Origin: Bacillus sp. FJAT-14578
Lineage (GTDB): Bacteria; Bacillota; Bacilli; Bacillales; Bacillaceae_H
Direction: 5' to 3'
DNA length: 64,000 nucleotides
Assembly: GCF_000504165.1 (NCBI RefSeq)
Contig: NZ_AYSE01000014.1
Coordinates: 1-64,000 of the forward strand
The notes below the pieces were generated by a model. It had not been told where the DNA came from. It did no database searches and worked only from the letters and a program-made list of their open reading frames with translations. How positions within the stretch are numbered: position 1 is the stretch's first letter; every line of letters begins with the position of its first letter. Of the stretch, positions 44,438 through 53,904 are shown piece by piece. Both the position numbers and the translations under genes were made by a program.

Positions 44438-45805
44438 TTAGGCCATTTTTGGACCTTGCCAAGTCCAGTTGGCCATTTTCTTCAAATTCATGGCAGCGAA
44501 AGTAAGCATCGCCTGCATAGACAATTTTTTAAGTCCCCTTAACGTTGTCCAACGCATGCCATGCTTTTCTTTTGCGTCTGCGAATACACGCTCAATCGTT
44601 TCTTTGCGTTTCGCATAAATAGATTTGACCTCTTCTTGGTGGCGAAGATGGTCTGCTTCTTCCACGTGTTCCTGCCAAATGTGACGTGTCACCACTTTTT
44701 GATGGTCTTTACTTTCGGTACATTTGGCCAAAAATGGACAGGCTGCACAGACCTGTTTCGGTGATTTGTACTCACGATACCCTTCTTTATTCGTTGTCGA
44801 GTAGTTCAGCACTTCCCCTGCCGGACAAAGGTAACAGTCGAAGTGTTCATCGTGCACATAGTCATGCTTTCGGAAGAAGCCTTCTTTTGTACGTGGCCGG
44901 GTGTAAGGTAAGACAGGTGTGATTTCATTTTTAAATAAGTACCTTGTAATCGCAGGTGTTTTATAAGCTGCATCTGCGGCCACAGCTTCAGGCTTTCCGA
45001 CTTTCTTCATGACTTTTTCTACCAATGGCTCTAATATCTCGCTGTCGTGTGTGTTTCCGGGCGTGACCATGGCGCCAAGCACAAAACCGTTGCGGTCGGC
45101 GGCTGCGTGAAAAGAATAGGCGAACTGCTTCGTGCGTTCGTCTTTCACATAGTAACCACTCTCTGGATCGGTAGTACTTTCTTTGATTTCTTTCTTCTCT
45201 TCCTTCTCGAATTTATCCGGTGGAAACGGTTTTTTCCCGTGATCTTCCCGGTCCTGGTTAATCTCTTCCTGAAGGCGTGCCTGATACGCGCGTGTCTCTT
45301 TGCGGACCACTTTCTTTTCAAATTTGCGCTTATTCGCACTCGCTTTGACATGGGTAGAATCAACGAAAACGTGCTCGGCACTAATCAGTTTTTTCTCGGC
45401 AGCTTCCTTTACTATACGACAGAAGATTTGTTCAAACAGATCCGTGTCTTTAAAACGGCGCTCATAGTTTTTTCCGAACGTGGAGAAATGGGGCACTTTA
45501 TCATGAAAACCATAACCTAGGAACCAGCGATAGGCCATATTGATTTCCACTTGTTCAATGGTCTGGCGCATCGACCGAATACCAAAGCTGTATTGAATGA
45601 AAGTCAATTTAATTAAGATCACTGGATCAATACTTGGGCCGCCTATTTCTGAATACATATCCTTCACCAAGTCATAGATAAACGAAAAATCAATGGCTGC
45701 CTCTATTTTGCGAACCAAGTGGTTTGCCGGTACCAATTGATCTAACGTAATCATCTCCATCTGATCTCGTTGAATGGGATTGTGTTTCGAAAGCATGTCT
45801 GTCAC
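44438..45805 (-). CDS. IS1182-family DDE transposase
   Basis: 455 aa, intact. N-terminal DUF772 region (GGPSIDPVILIKLTFIQYSF), DDE residues in HVFVDSTHVKAS, AVAADAAYKTP and KETIERVFADAKEKHGMRW, and a zinc-like Cys block CYLCPAGE...CAACPFLAKC typical of IS1182. The lysine/glutamate-rich insert (about 165-215) is usual for the family. The reading frame is complete, so the copy may be active. Confidence 0.93.
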   Translation of the reverse strand: MTDMLSKHNPIQRDQMEMITLDQLVPANHLVRKIEAAIDFSFIYDLVKDMYSEIGGPSIDPVILIKLTFIQYSFGIRSMRQTIEQVEINMAYRWFLGYGFHDKVPHFSTFGKNYERRFKDTDLFEQIFCRIVKEAAEKKLISAEHVFVDSTHVKASANKRKFEKKVVRKETRAYQARLQEEINQDREDHGKKPFPPDKFEKEEKKEIKESTTDPESGYYVKDERTKQFAYSFHAAADRNGFVLGAMVTPGNTHDSEILEPLVEKVMKKVGKPEAVAADAAYKTPAITRYLFKNEITPVLPYTRPRTKEGFFRKHDYVHDEHFDCYLCPAGEVLNYSTTNKEGYREYKSPKQVCAACPFLAKCTESKDHQKVVTRHIWQEHVEEADHLRHQEEVKSIYAKRKETIERVFADAKEKHGMRWTTLRGLKKLSMQAMLTFAAMNLKKMANWTWQGPKMA

Positions 45806-45886
45806 CTCAAGTTATGTAGTACTTCTATTGTAAAATAAAAAAGACTGCAGGCAAACTCGATTTCTTCGAGTTTGTCTACAGTCTGA

Positions 45887-45914
45887 AGACTCTAAGGAAT
45901 GATTCTTAGAGTCT
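45887..45914 (-). terminator. Terminator at the right IS flank
   Basis: AGACTCTAAG / CTTAGAGTCT stem then TTTTCTT on the plus side and A-rich other side; probably the old 3' end of the ykcB/PepSY transcript. Confidence 0.5.
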
Positions 45915-45950
45915 TTTCTTTAAGATAGAACCTTTATAACCGTTAAATAA

Positions 45951-46090
45951 TTAGCAACTCTCACCCGTTTTTGCATCAATTTTAGCATTATGTTCCTTAC
46001 CATCTGCACTAAGGATATTGATGACATATACATCAGAAGGTTTCTTTATAGATTTCTTACCTAATAGTTTAAAAGTTTGTACCGGTCCCT
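45951..46090 (-). pseudogene. PepSY-domain C-terminal fragment
   Basis: An open minus-strand frame without start: EGPVQTFKLLGKKSIKKPSD then VYVINILSADGKEHNAKIDA and KTGESC stop. The last part fits the end of a PepSY domain. A stop lies immediately upstream, just behind ykcB, so only about 48 codons survive. Probably a relic left by rearrangement near the IS. Confidence 0.5.
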
Positions 46091-46093
46091 CTT

Positions 46094-48286
46094 TTATCCT
46101 TTATACTTATACAGCTTCATCGTTTGATTCATATTGAATGGCTGCTGGCTTTCCGTTTGCTGTTCAGATTGCCACTCACTACTTGGTACTTCTTCACAAT
46201 TCTCTTTAATCCATTCGGTAGCGGATTCGCTTTGGCCCGGTCTTCCGTCACCACCAATTAAGAAATATTTTATTTCTCCGTTTTTCGTCATTTCTTCTAG
46301 TTTTTCCGAAGTAAGGACCTGGTCCGATCCTGAAAATCCGCCCATTGCCATTACTGCATAATCTGTATTCAGCATAAATGAATAGGCTGACTGGGCACTT
46401 GGTACAGCTAAAAACCATTTCTCGCCATCATAGTTTTTCTCCAGATAGGAAAGCAATTTAGTATCCAACGTTTCCATTGGACCTCTACCTTGACCTCCAG
46501 GCTGTCTGTTATCCGACCGGACCGCTGAATCTGTATTTTCTTCACTTTGACTGTTATTCGAACTGCTTTCTGAAGAGTTTGCACCGCCGTCCATTTGTCC
46601 TCCAGGTCCACCGTTCGAACCTCCCATATTAGCACCCATCATTCTTCCAAATTCACTGCTTGGACCGGCAATTGGTGTCATTGAATTTCCTTCTTTATGA
46701 ATGGTAATCCATGTCCAGTATAAAGGAATGACAAGAAGGGCAAGCACTCCGGCAACGGAAAGATAAAAGGACACTTTCTCTTTCTTTTTCATAACAACTA
46801 AAATGGTAGAGAAGAAGATTCCTCCAGCGATGGCCCCTGCCAACCAGCCTTGAGAAACAGAATCTTTATTTTGATAAATAATTAGGGCTTCAAACAAAAA
46901 GGTTGCCAGGACGGATACAGGAAGCAACCAGCTTTCCCAGCCTTTTTTCTCCTTATATTGATGCCATAAAACGGTCCAACCGATTCCAACCAGCGCTGCA
47001 ATAGCTGGGCCCATCATACTTAAGTAGTATTGATGGAAAAACTTGGCGATGCTGAAAAATACCATCATCGGAATGAGCCATGCTACCCAAAACAGAGCGA
47101 ATTTATGCTGTATGTCCCATTCTCTTTTTCTAAAGAAATGTACCGAAAGCGCAATTACCCCAAACAGGGCAAAAGGAAGCAAAAAGCTGATTTGACCTGA
47201 TAATTCTGTAGAAAAAAGACGCAATACTCCAGGATCTCCTGTACCGAACATGCCGCTCATTCCCTGACCTTGGCTGCCGCGTCCATCATCTGGCATATCT
47301 CCAGGAGGGCCGTTATTACCAAACTGTTTCTGTAATTCTTCTAATTCGTCAGGATCTGTATTTTGCAAACCAGAAGGAAGATTCTCTTGCTGATTTCCAT
47401 CCAACTCGTTCCCATCTTGTTGGCTGTTATCCTCTTGTTGATTTTGTTGTTTATCATCCTGCTGGCCCGTTCCCTGCGTACCGCCGCCACCAGGTCCATT
47501 TTGCCCTGTTAAACGTGAAACCCCATTATATCCAAGAGCAAGTTCGATAGCGGAATTGGTCTCGCTTCCCCCAATATACGGACGTTCATCTTCAGGTGTT
47601 AACTCAACCACCAGCGGCCATGACAGGGAAACAGAAGCCAATACAATAGTAGCCATCACTAGATGAACAATACGTTTTGTCCACTTGACCTTTACAGCAA
47701 TCAAGTAAAAAAGATAAAAAGCAGGCAATACCATATAAGCTTGAAGCATTTTAATATTAAAGCCGACACCAACAAGCGCTACACTCAGAATCAGCCATCC
47801 AACTTTTTGTTTTTCCACCGATTTCATTAAAGCCCACGTAGCAATCAATAACGTTAAAATAAGAATACTGTCTACATTATTTGTACGGACCACAGCAACG
47901 AAAATCGGCGAACATGCTAATACCAAGCTTGATAGTAAAGCAGCTATACGGCCAAATTTGGGCTTAACAATGATATACATCAACCAAACGGAAATCACAC
48001 CTGCCAGTGCTTCAGGCAAGAGAACACTAAAATCGCTTAATCCAAAGAGATACGCACTGAGGGTTTGAATCCATAACGCCACAGGAGGCTTATCCACGGT
48101 AATAAATCCAGCTGGATCAAAGGATGCATAGAAAAAGGTATGAAAGCTTGTTAACATACTTTTAACTGCTACGGTGTAGTACGTGTTTGATCCTGCATCT
48201 TTCAACTGATAAAAGTTCAGAAAAAATGATAAAACAATAATTCCTACTAAGAAGAAATCAATCCTTCCCTTAACCTTCATGTTCAT
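46094..48286 (-). CDS. ykcB: YkcB-like membrane glycosyltransferase (GT-C/ArnT-PMT type)
   Basis: 730 aa with 11-13 predicted membrane helices. The first extracytoplasmic loop carries the acidic GT-C start (YYTVAVKSMLTSFHTFFYAS) and DKPPVALWIQTLSAYLFGLS; RTNNVDSILILTLLIATWAL is the second conserved segment. Two long low-complexity extracellular inserts, Gln/Asn/Gly/Asp-rich (about 262-350) and Ser/Asn/Gly-rich (about 555-610), separate the core from a soluble C-terminal domain with YAVMAMGGFSGSD. It should transfer a sugar from a polyprenyl-phosphate carrier to an envelope acceptor. B. subtilis ykcB neighbours ykcC and htrA, as here. Confidence 0.85.
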   Translation of the reverse strand: MNMKVKGRIDFFLVGIIVLSFFLNFYQLKDAGSNTYYTVAVKSMLTSFHTFFYASFDPAGFITVDKPPVALWIQTLSAYLFGLSDFSVLLPEALAGVISVWLMYIIVKPKFGRIAALLSSLVLACSPIFVAVVRTNNVDSILILTLLIATWALMKSVEKQKVGWLILSVALVGVGFNIKMLQAYMVLPAFYLFYLIAVKVKWTKRIVHLVMATIVLASVSLSWPLVVELTPEDERPYIGGSETNSAIELALGYNGVSRLTGQNGPGGGGTQGTGQQDDKQQNQQEDNSQQDGNELDGNQQENLPSGLQNTDPDELEELQKQFGNNGPPGDMPDDGRGSQGQGMSGMFGTGDPGVLRLFSTELSGQISFLLPFALFGVIALSVHFFRKREWDIQHKFALFWVAWLIPMMVFFSIAKFFHQYYLSMMGPAIAALVGIGWTVLWHQYKEKKGWESWLLPVSVLATFLFEALIIYQNKDSVSQGWLAGAIAGGIFFSTILVVMKKKEKVSFYLSVAGVLALLVIPLYWTWITIHKEGNSMTPIAGPSSEFGRMMGANMGGSNGGPGGQMDGGANSSESSSNNSQSEENTDSAVRSDNRQPGGQGRGPMETLDTKLLSYLEKNYDGEKWFLAVPSAQSAYSFMLNTDYAVMAMGGFSGSDQVLTSEKLEEMTKNGEIKYFLIGGDGRPGQSESATEWIKENCEEVPSSEWQSEQQTESQQPFNMNQTMKLYKYKG

Positions 48287-48501
48287 ATTTCATTTCTACT
48301 CCTTTTTGAAAATATTGGATCCTAATCTTATATTTTCATTCATAGTCTGATAGAATTAAAGATTTACACCAGAACCAACCGTCTTTATTCAAGTTGCATT
48401 TCTTTTGATTGTTCGTAATTTCTTCATGCCATAGATAAAACGGTAAAAACACTTTCACCCTTCTACCGCTTGGCGATGATATATGAGCTCTAGTAATCCA
48501 T

Positions 48502-49506
48502 TTAAACAAATTGCTTTTTTTCATAACCATTCGGATGAGCCAAATGCCATCTCCAGGCACTTTGGATAATCGTTTGTAAATCGCTGTATTTAGGTTTCCA
48601 TCCTAAATGTCGCTGAAGATTTTGACTGTCAGCTACCAGTACCGGGGGATCGCCTGCTCTTCGCGACTCAATCTTCCTAGCGATCACTCTTCCCGTTATC
48701 CGTTCTGCTTCCTCAATAATATCTGTTACAGAATGGCCAAAGCCTGTTCCCACATTATAAACATTTTGCTTAGAATGATTTTCATACAGAGCATTGAGAG
48801 CTAGTATATGGGCTTGGGCCAAATCCAGAACATGGATATAGTCCCGAATACAAGTCCCATCGAGAGTAGGATAGTCATCGCCATAGACAGCAATATATTC
48901 CCTCCTGCCTAATGCCGTCCGTAAAACAAGGGGAATAAGATGACTTTCCGGCTGGTGATCCTCTCCAATGGTTCCTTCGAGTGAAGCTCCGGCTGCATTG
49001 AAATAACGAAGAGCCGTCCATTTTACATCATGTACTCTCCCTACCCACTGTAAATATTTTTCGACCATCCATTTAGATTCCCCGTAAGGATTAACGGGCT
49101 GCAATAAATCCGTTTCCTTTATTAACTTGTGATGAGCCGCTCCATACACCGCTGCAGTAGATGAAAAAACAATGTGCTTGACTCCCTCGCGAATCACATT
49201 TTCGAAAAATGAACATGATTTCATCGTATTTTCCCTAAAGTAAAGATCCGGCTTTTGGACAGATTCGGATACTAGACTTTTAGCTGCAAAATGGATGACC
49301 GCATTGATATGATGCTTTTTGATAATCTCTTTCACCAATTGATGGTCGGCAATATCGCCTTCGTAAAAATGAGATGCTTGGACCGCCTCCCGATGCCCTG
49401 TTGATAAGTTATCCAGTACAACGACAGGAATGTTTTGTTTTTGTAACTCTAATACGGTATGGCTCCCGATATAACCGGCTCCCCCTGTTACAAGAATAGA
49501 TTTCAT
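48502..49506 (-). CDS. galE: UDP-glucose 4-epimerase
   Basis: 334-aa extended SDR interconverting UDP-Glc and UDP-Gal. TGGAGYIGSHTVLEL (NAD site), SSTAAVYG and YGESKWMVEK catalytic Tyr/Lys region, LRYFNAAGAS, RDYIHVLDLAQAHI. Its ATG overlaps the galU stop by four bases (ATGA). With galU it would supply UDP-galactose for the envelope cluster. Confidence 0.93.
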   Translation of the reverse strand: MKSILVTGGAGYIGSHTVLELQKQNIPVVVLDNLSTGHREAVQASHFYEGDIADHQLVKEIIKKHHINAVIHFAAKSLVSESVQKPDLYFRENTMKSCSFFENVIREGVKHIVFSSTAAVYGAAHHKLIKETDLLQPVNPYGESKWMVEKYLQWVGRVHDVKWTALRYFNAAGASLEGTIGEDHQPESHLIPLVLRTALGRREYIAVYGDDYPTLDGTCIRDYIHVLDLAQAHILALNALYENHSKQNVYNVGTGFGHSVTDIIEEAERITGRVIARKIESRRAGDPPVLVADSQNLQRHLGWKPKYSDLQTIIQSAWRWHLAHPNGYEKKQFV

Positions 49507-50393
49507 TGTAAAATCCCCCTTTCGGCCTCTCTCTTTAACACACTTTCTAAATACGACAACAGCTGGACTCTCATTTCTTCTCTCTGCAGTCCCATCTCCG
49601 TACTTGCTTTTAAGTAGCCCAATTTATCTCCAATATCAAAACGATTTCCTTCCAGTTGAAGAGCGTGAATCGCTTCATTTCTGCAAAGTTCTCTTAACGC
49701 ATCTGTCAATTGAATCTCATTTCCAGCTCCCCTGCCGATTGTTTGCAAAACGGGGAAAATCGAAGACTTTAAAATATACCTTCCCATCACCGCGATTTGA
49801 GACGGTGCTTCCTCAAGAACAGGCTTCTCTACTAAATCCTGAACTTCATACACATTCCCGTTTTGATTGTTTGGATGGATGATCCCGTACTTGTTTACTT
49901 CAGCTGGTTCAACAGCCTGAACCCCTACCACTTCCGTATTGTATTCTTCAAATACATCAATTAACTGCTTCAATGCCGGCTTCTCAGATATCATAATATC
50001 GTCGCCTAACAGAACGGCAAACGGTTCATCTCCGATAAATTGCCGGGCACATAAAATCGCATGCCCTAACCCTAACGGCTCTTTTTGTCTGATGTAGTGA
50101 ATGTTAGCCATATTAGCAATCCCCTGCACTTCCCGTAAGACATCAGATTTCCCTTTCTCTGATAAAGTCTGTTCTAATTCAACTGAGCGGTCAAAGTGAT
50201 CTTCAATGGAACGTTTATTCCGCCCCGTCACGATAATGATGCTTTCAATGCCGGACTGAACGGCTTCTTCTACAATATATTGAATGGCCGGTTTATCGAC
50301 GATCGGCAGCATTTCTTTGGGCTGTGCTTTCGTTGCCGGCAAAAACCTTGTTCCTAACCCGGCTGCAGGAATGACCGCTTTTCTGATTTTCAT
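49503..50393 (-). CDS. galU: UTP-glucose-1-phosphate uridylyltransferase
   Basis: 296 aa nucleotidyltransferase making UDP-glucose. N-terminal signature VIPAAGLGTRFLPATKAQPK, EMLPIVDKPAIQYIVEEAV, FAVLLGDDIMIS (metal Asp pair) and GRGAGNEIQLTDALRELCRN. Equals B. subtilis GtaB; probably one of several in the genome. Four-base overlaps with gtrA-like and galE genes on both sides. Confidence 0.93.
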   Translation of the reverse strand: MKIRKAVIPAAGLGTRFLPATKAQPKEMLPIVDKPAIQYIVEEAVQSGIESIIIVTGRNKRSIEDHFDRSVELEQTLSEKGKSDVLREVQGIANMANIHYIRQKEPLGLGHAILCARQFIGDEPFAVLLGDDIMISEKPALKQLIDVFEEYNTEVVGVQAVEPAEVNKYGIIHPNNQNGNVYEVQDLVEKPVLEEAPSQIAVMGRYILKSSIFPVLQTIGRGAGNEIQLTDALRELCRNEAIHALQLEGNRFDIGDKLGYLKASTEMGLQREEMRVQLLSYLESVLKREAERGILQ

Positions 50394-50806
50394 ATTTGCT
50401 CTCTCCTTTTATTGGCTTCTTCTTGAAACACCCAAAAACGACTCGCTATAAAGGTAATAAGAATGCCTCCAATGGTCGCCGCCATTTTACTCGAATAGAT
50501 AGACCAACCCTCTCCTTCCTGAAGGATATACAGAAGCAAGAAAGTCATGCCGGATGCCCCTATATTGACGATGACAAATCGCATCATCTCCCGTATATCC
50601 GCTCTTTTTTTCACTTGAAATGTCCACACCCGATTCCATACATAACTGTTCACCATGCCGGCTGCATAGGAGCACCCTTGCGCGAAAAGATAAGGGATTC
50701 CTCCAGCAGTGAGAAGGAAAAACACCCCAAAATCAATCAATGTATTGCCGACTCCTACCGTACAAAATCGCCATAATATGTTGGCCTTTTCTTTAATACT
50801 TTGCAT
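50390..50806 (-). CDS. GtrA-like lipid-linked sugar flippase
   Basis: 138 aa with four membrane helices; GVGNTLIDFGVFFLLTAGGI, YAAGMVNSYVWNRVWTFQVK and a C-terminal FIASRFWVFQEE are GtrA/GtcA-family motifs (the family flips polyprenyl-phosphate sugars). Start at ATG 50806, which overlaps the end of the glycosyltransferase gene by 14 bases; the longer frame up to 50917 has no ribosome site of its own. Sits between its glycosyltransferase and galU, as expected for a three-component glycosylation system. Confidence 0.88.
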   Translation of the reverse strand: MQSIKEKANILWRFCTVGVGNTLIDFGVFFLLTAGGIPYLFAQGCSYAAGMVNSYVWNRVWTFQVKKRADIREMMRFVIVNIGASGMTFLLLYILQEGEGWSIYSSKMAATIGGILITFIASRFWVFQEEANKRREQI

Positions 50807-51758
50807 AACGAGATACCTTTTCGCTCTCCCGTTCCACTCTCCGGCTATCCTGAAGAATGTATAGCGGGCGGTCCTTGGCCTCATCGTAAATTCTTCCGAT
50901 ATACTCACCGATGACACCTAACATCACGAGCACAACCCCGTTGAAGAAAAGCATCGTCATGAGAAGTGAAGACCAACCGGTGACCGTCGATTCCGTAAAT
51001 AATTTCAAATACAAAACAATGAACATCCAAATCACACTTGAAAATGAAAGAAAAATTCCTAAGATGCTGGCCAGCTTTAACGGCTTATAAGAGAAAGAAG
51101 TAATTCCATCCATTGAAAAGCGAAGCATTTTCTTGAGTGGATATTTCGTTTCTCCTGCCAGGCGTTCATCCCGCTCGTATTCAATGGCGGTTTGCTTAAA
51201 TCCTACCCAGCTGACTAGCCCCCGGACAAAGCGGCTTCTTTCCTTCATACTCACTAATTGGTCGCATACCTTGCGATCAATTAGACGGAAGTCCCCTGTA
51301 TCCAGAGGAATATCAATCTCCGTTGATGCCCGTAAAACACGGTAAAATAAATGGGCCGTTTGCTTTTTAAAGAATGTTTCTCCCTTTCGCTTCGTTCGCT
51401 TAGCATATACAACCTCATAGCCCTCTTTCCATTTCTGGATCATCTCCAAAATGAGTTCAGGCGGATCCTGCAAATCTGCATCGATAATGACGACAGCCTC
51501 TCCTGCCGCATAATCCATCCCGGCTGTAATGGCAATTTGATGCCCAAAATTCCGGGAAAAATCTAAATATTTCACCGTCTCATCCCTGACAGAAAGCTCT
51601 TTTAAAATATCGATTGTTTTATCCTTGCTGCCATCATTTACAAACAATAGCTCATATAGGCCGTCCGTCTGCTCCATCACCGCTTTTAATCGTTTATATG
51701 TTTCACGAACCACTAGCTCCTCATTATATACAGGAATAATAATAGAGTATTTGACCAT
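50793..51758 (-). CDS. ykcC: GT2 polyprenyl-phosphate glycosyltransferase (YkcC/CsbB/GtrB-like)
   Basis: 321 aa. GT2 catalytic domain about 1-225: SIIPVYNEELVV, FVNDGSKDKTIDIL, DADLQDPPELILEMI (metal-binding DAD and QDPPE), DTGDFRLIDRKV; then two membrane helices (about 230-300) ending GVIGEYIGRIYDEAKDRPLY, the CsbB/YkcC hallmark. Loads a sugar on undecaprenyl phosphate at the inner face. B. subtilis YkcC is the best match by layout, with HtrA upstream. Confidence 0.9.
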   Translation of the reverse strand: MVKYSIIIPVYNEELVVRETYKRLKAVMEQTDGLYELLFVNDGSKDKTIDILKELSVRDETVKYLDFSRNFGHQIAITAGMDYAAGEAVVIIDADLQDPPELILEMIQKWKEGYEVVYAKRTKRKGETFFKKQTAHLFYRVLRASTEIDIPLDTGDFRLIDRKVCDQLVSMKERSRFVRGLVSWVGFKQTAIEYERDERLAGETKYPLKKMLRFSMDGITSFSYKPLKLASILGIFLSFSSVIWMFIVLYLKLFTESTVTGWSSLLMTMLFFNGVVLVMLGVIGEYIGRIYDEAKDRPLYILQDSRRVERESEKVSRYAKY

Positions 51759-51791
51759 GCCGTTTGCCTCCTATCCTTCGTATTGATAAAA

Positions 51792-53030
51792 CTACATTCC
51801 CTTTTCACTCATTTTTACGGATACATTGATCTTCTTCCCGTCCCGATAAAGCTCCACTTTAATTTGCTCTCCAATCTTTGCTTCTGTATAAATGTATTTT
51901 CTTAATTCTCCAATACTGTTCACTTTTGTACCGTTGACGGTTGTTATTAAGTCCTTGATTTGGAATCCCGCCTTTGCTGCAGGAGAAGAAGGTTCGACCG
52001 AGGTAACGATTACTCCGCCTTGCGTATCTTCAGGCAAGTTTAATTGCTCTTGAACAGCTGACGGAAAATCACTTAGACTCTGCAATCCTACGCCCAAGTA
52101 TGGCCTCTTCACTTCCCCATATTGTAGTAAATCCTCTATAATTGGTTTGACATCCTGACTTGGAATCGCGAAGCCTAAGCCTTCTACTCCGTCTTCTGCA
52201 ATTTTCAAACTGTTAATACCGATTACTTGTCCGGCACTGTTAATTAATGCTCCGCCGCTGTTCCCCGGGTTAATGGCCGCATCCGTTTGGATCACATTTA
52301 AGTCCCATTCCCCTCCTGACGTGGAAACAGGAATGGTGCGATCCGCGCTGCTCACAATTCCTTGAGTAACCGTACTCGATAAATCCAATCCAAGCGGATT
52401 TCCAATTGCCGCTACTTGCTCACCGATACGGAGCGAAGAGGAATCTCCAAAATCTGCTGCCTTTGTCGCATATTTACTCTCTATTTTCAACACTGCTAAA
52501 TCGGTTAACGGGTCAGCACCTACGATTTCCGCAGCAATCCTCTCACCCGTAGAAAGAGAAATTTCCACTTTGCTGGCTCCCTCAATCACGTGATTGTTCG
52601 TTACAATATAAGCACTGCCGCCGGACTTTTTAAAAATCACTCCCGAACCCGTTCCGCTCTCTTGCTCATTCCCTTGTTCTTGAGAACTTTGAGGACCTTG
52701 AGAAAAATAATTGGTCTGTTGTTGAATATTGATAACCCCCACTACCGCTTCCGTTACATTTTCAATGGCATTGACCATACTAGTTGGATTTGTTGAAGTT
52801 TTCTGGAGGGATATCGTGTTTTCAGCAGATTCACTTTGCTCTACGATCGCTGTTTGTTCCTTTTCCACGCTTTCGGTAATAGGGATGATCCCGCCCATCC
52901 CTATTACCGGTGCTAAATAAAGAGTAGCGACGCTCCCGACAATAGCCCCTGTTAAGGATGCGAACAAAGGCGGGAAAGAGCGTCTTTGTTTCATTTGTTG
53001 TTTGTTGGTTTCATATTCATGCAAATTCAT
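51792..53030 (-). CDS. htrA: HtrA-like membrane serine protease
   Basis: 412 aa. Cytoplasmic tail (1-22), single membrane anchor (about 23-45), Ser/Gln-rich linker, trypsin-like domain with H147 (TNNHVIEG), D177 (LTDLAVLKIE) and S258 (NPGNSGGAL), and one PDZ domain (about 315-405). HtrA/DegP-type quality-control protease of the cell envelope; in B. subtilis controlled by CssRS. Start at ATG 53030, with AAAGGAGATAGATAAA; the upstream frame is unlikely coding. A TCS operon lies just upstream, which may control it. Confidence 0.9.
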   Translation of the reverse strand: MNLHEYETNKQQMKQRRSFPPLFASLTGAIVGSVATLYLAPVIGMGGIIPITESVEKEQTAIVEQSESAENTISLQKTSTNPTSMVNAIENVTEAVVGVINIQQQTNYFSQGPQSSQEQGNEQESGTGSGVIFKKSGGSAYIVTNNHVIEGASKVEISLSTGERIAAEIVGADPLTDLAVLKIESKYATKAADFGDSSSLRIGEQVAAIGNPLGLDLSSTVTQGIVSSADRTIPVSTSGGEWDLNVIQTDAAINPGNSGGALINSAGQVIGINSLKIAEDGVEGLGFAIPSQDVKPIIEDLLQYGEVKRPYLGVGLQSLSDFPSAVQEQLNLPEDTQGGVIVTSVEPSSPAAKAGFQIKDLITTVNGTKVNSIGELRKYIYTEAKIGEQIKVELYRDGKKINVSVKMSEKGM

Positions 53031-53234
53031 TTTATCTATCTCCTTTTTACAAAATTCCTTTTGTCTGAATCCTATTCTAGGGAATAATGGTGAAAACACG
53101 ATGAAAAACGAATGCAAAAAATAAATTGCAAGAGATTTGAGTAGCTCGTAAAGAAATTCGAGATGAATTTTATAAACGGAACTTCCATCAAGTGAGATCT
53201 TATGTCCCGTTAACTCGTGATAATTTCCTAAACA

Positions 53235-53272
53235 ATAAAAAAGCGCAAGAGATTTTTTATCCCTTACACTTT
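53235..53272 (-). terminator. Terminator of the PepSY-type gene
   Basis: AAGTGTAAGGGAT / ATCTCTTGCGCTT stem followed by TTTTATTG on the minus strand; near copy of the one at 53866. Confidence 0.7.
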
Positions 53273-53280
53273 TCTCTTCC

Positions 53281-53766
53281 TCACTGTACCTCTGATACTT
53301 TTAATGAACGTTTCTTTCGGCTTTTTCGCTGGGCCGCTAACAACTTTACAGATAGATAGATGCCCGATCCCGTTAAGAAGATCATGCTGATAGCCGCCAC
53401 GTCAATCACCCATTTAATATCCACAGTTCCAAGTCTCCCAGCATGTAGGCCTTTAACGATGCCCATTAATGAGTTTCCTTCATCGCCTCTATTAAAGTCT
53501 TCCCTTTCTTCAAAATTTCTTTGCGGTAAACTTGCATCAGCTGTACTTTCTTGTTGTGCAGCACTGATTGCTGCCGATTGCTCTTGTCCGATATTCTCTA
53601 CTTGAGATTGTCCCTGTTCTTCAGTTTGTATATGCATGGGTTGATGGCTGGATTCCTGCCCCATCAACCATGGTTCAGTTAGCAATATTCCTGTAATAGC
53701 TTCCATCAGCAAGAAAACAGATGTAATTAATCCAATCCATAAATGTGCCTGTCTCATTTTTTTCAT
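53281..53766 (-). CDS. PepSY-associated membrane protein
   Basis: 161 aa. N-terminal membrane helix MRQAHLWIGLITSVFLLMEA, ITGILLTEPW (typical of PepSY_TM proteins), an extracytoplasmic Gln/Ser-rich stretch, GLHAGRLGTVDIKWVIDVAA and a second membrane helix SMIFLTGSGIYLSVKLL, basic tail. The HxGR and W motifs resemble iron-regulated PepSY-TM proteins but the length is short. Start at 53766 after AAGGAGGAACAAAC. Lies between the kinase gene and htrA, same strand. Confidence 0.75.
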   Translation of the reverse strand: MKKMRQAHLWIGLITSVFLLMEAITGILLTEPWLMGQESSHQPMHIQTEEQGQSQVENIGQEQSAAISAAQQESTADASLPQRNFEEREDFNRGDEGNSLMGIVKGLHAGRLGTVDIKWVIDVAAISMIFLTGSGIYLSVKLLAAQRKSRKKRSLKVSEVQ

Positions 53767-53865
53767 GTTTGTTCCTCCTTGTATCCTTCTCAGATAGGAT
53801 TCTAAAAAAGAATGATGAAAATATGATGAAAAACGAAACACCAATAAAGGAAACTTCCCACAAAT

Positions 53866-53904
53866 AAAAAAGCGCAAGATGCTTTTTCAGCAGTCTTACG
53901 CTTT
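53866..53904 (-). terminator. Terminator overlapping the histidine-kinase 3' end
   Basis: AAGCGTAAGACTGCT / AGCATCTTGCGCTT then TTTTTATTTG on the minus strand. Confidence 0.7.

Larger units (their letters stand above)
44326..45887 (-). mobile_element. IS1182-family insertion sequence
   Basis: About 1.56 kb. Ends TTCAGTTTGTCGACAAA (44326) and TTTGTCTACAGTCTGAA (to 45887) are imperfect terminal inverted repeats, 13 of 17 positions. One transposase gene fills the element. Both flanks are hairpins, as often seen for IS1182 elements that target palindromes/terminators. Target duplication could not be defined. Confidence 0.75.

Noticed and set aside
48336..48524. 62-codon frame overlapping the galE 3' end (starts MKKSNLFKWITRAH)
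   Set aside because: No ribosome site beyond galE sequence and no recognisable family; could be real but unsupported.
52990..53117. Upstream extension of HtrA (starts MHSFFIVFSPLF)
   Set aside because: A strong ribosome site precedes ATG 53030, and HtrA proteins of Bacillus begin with a short cytosolic tail as there.
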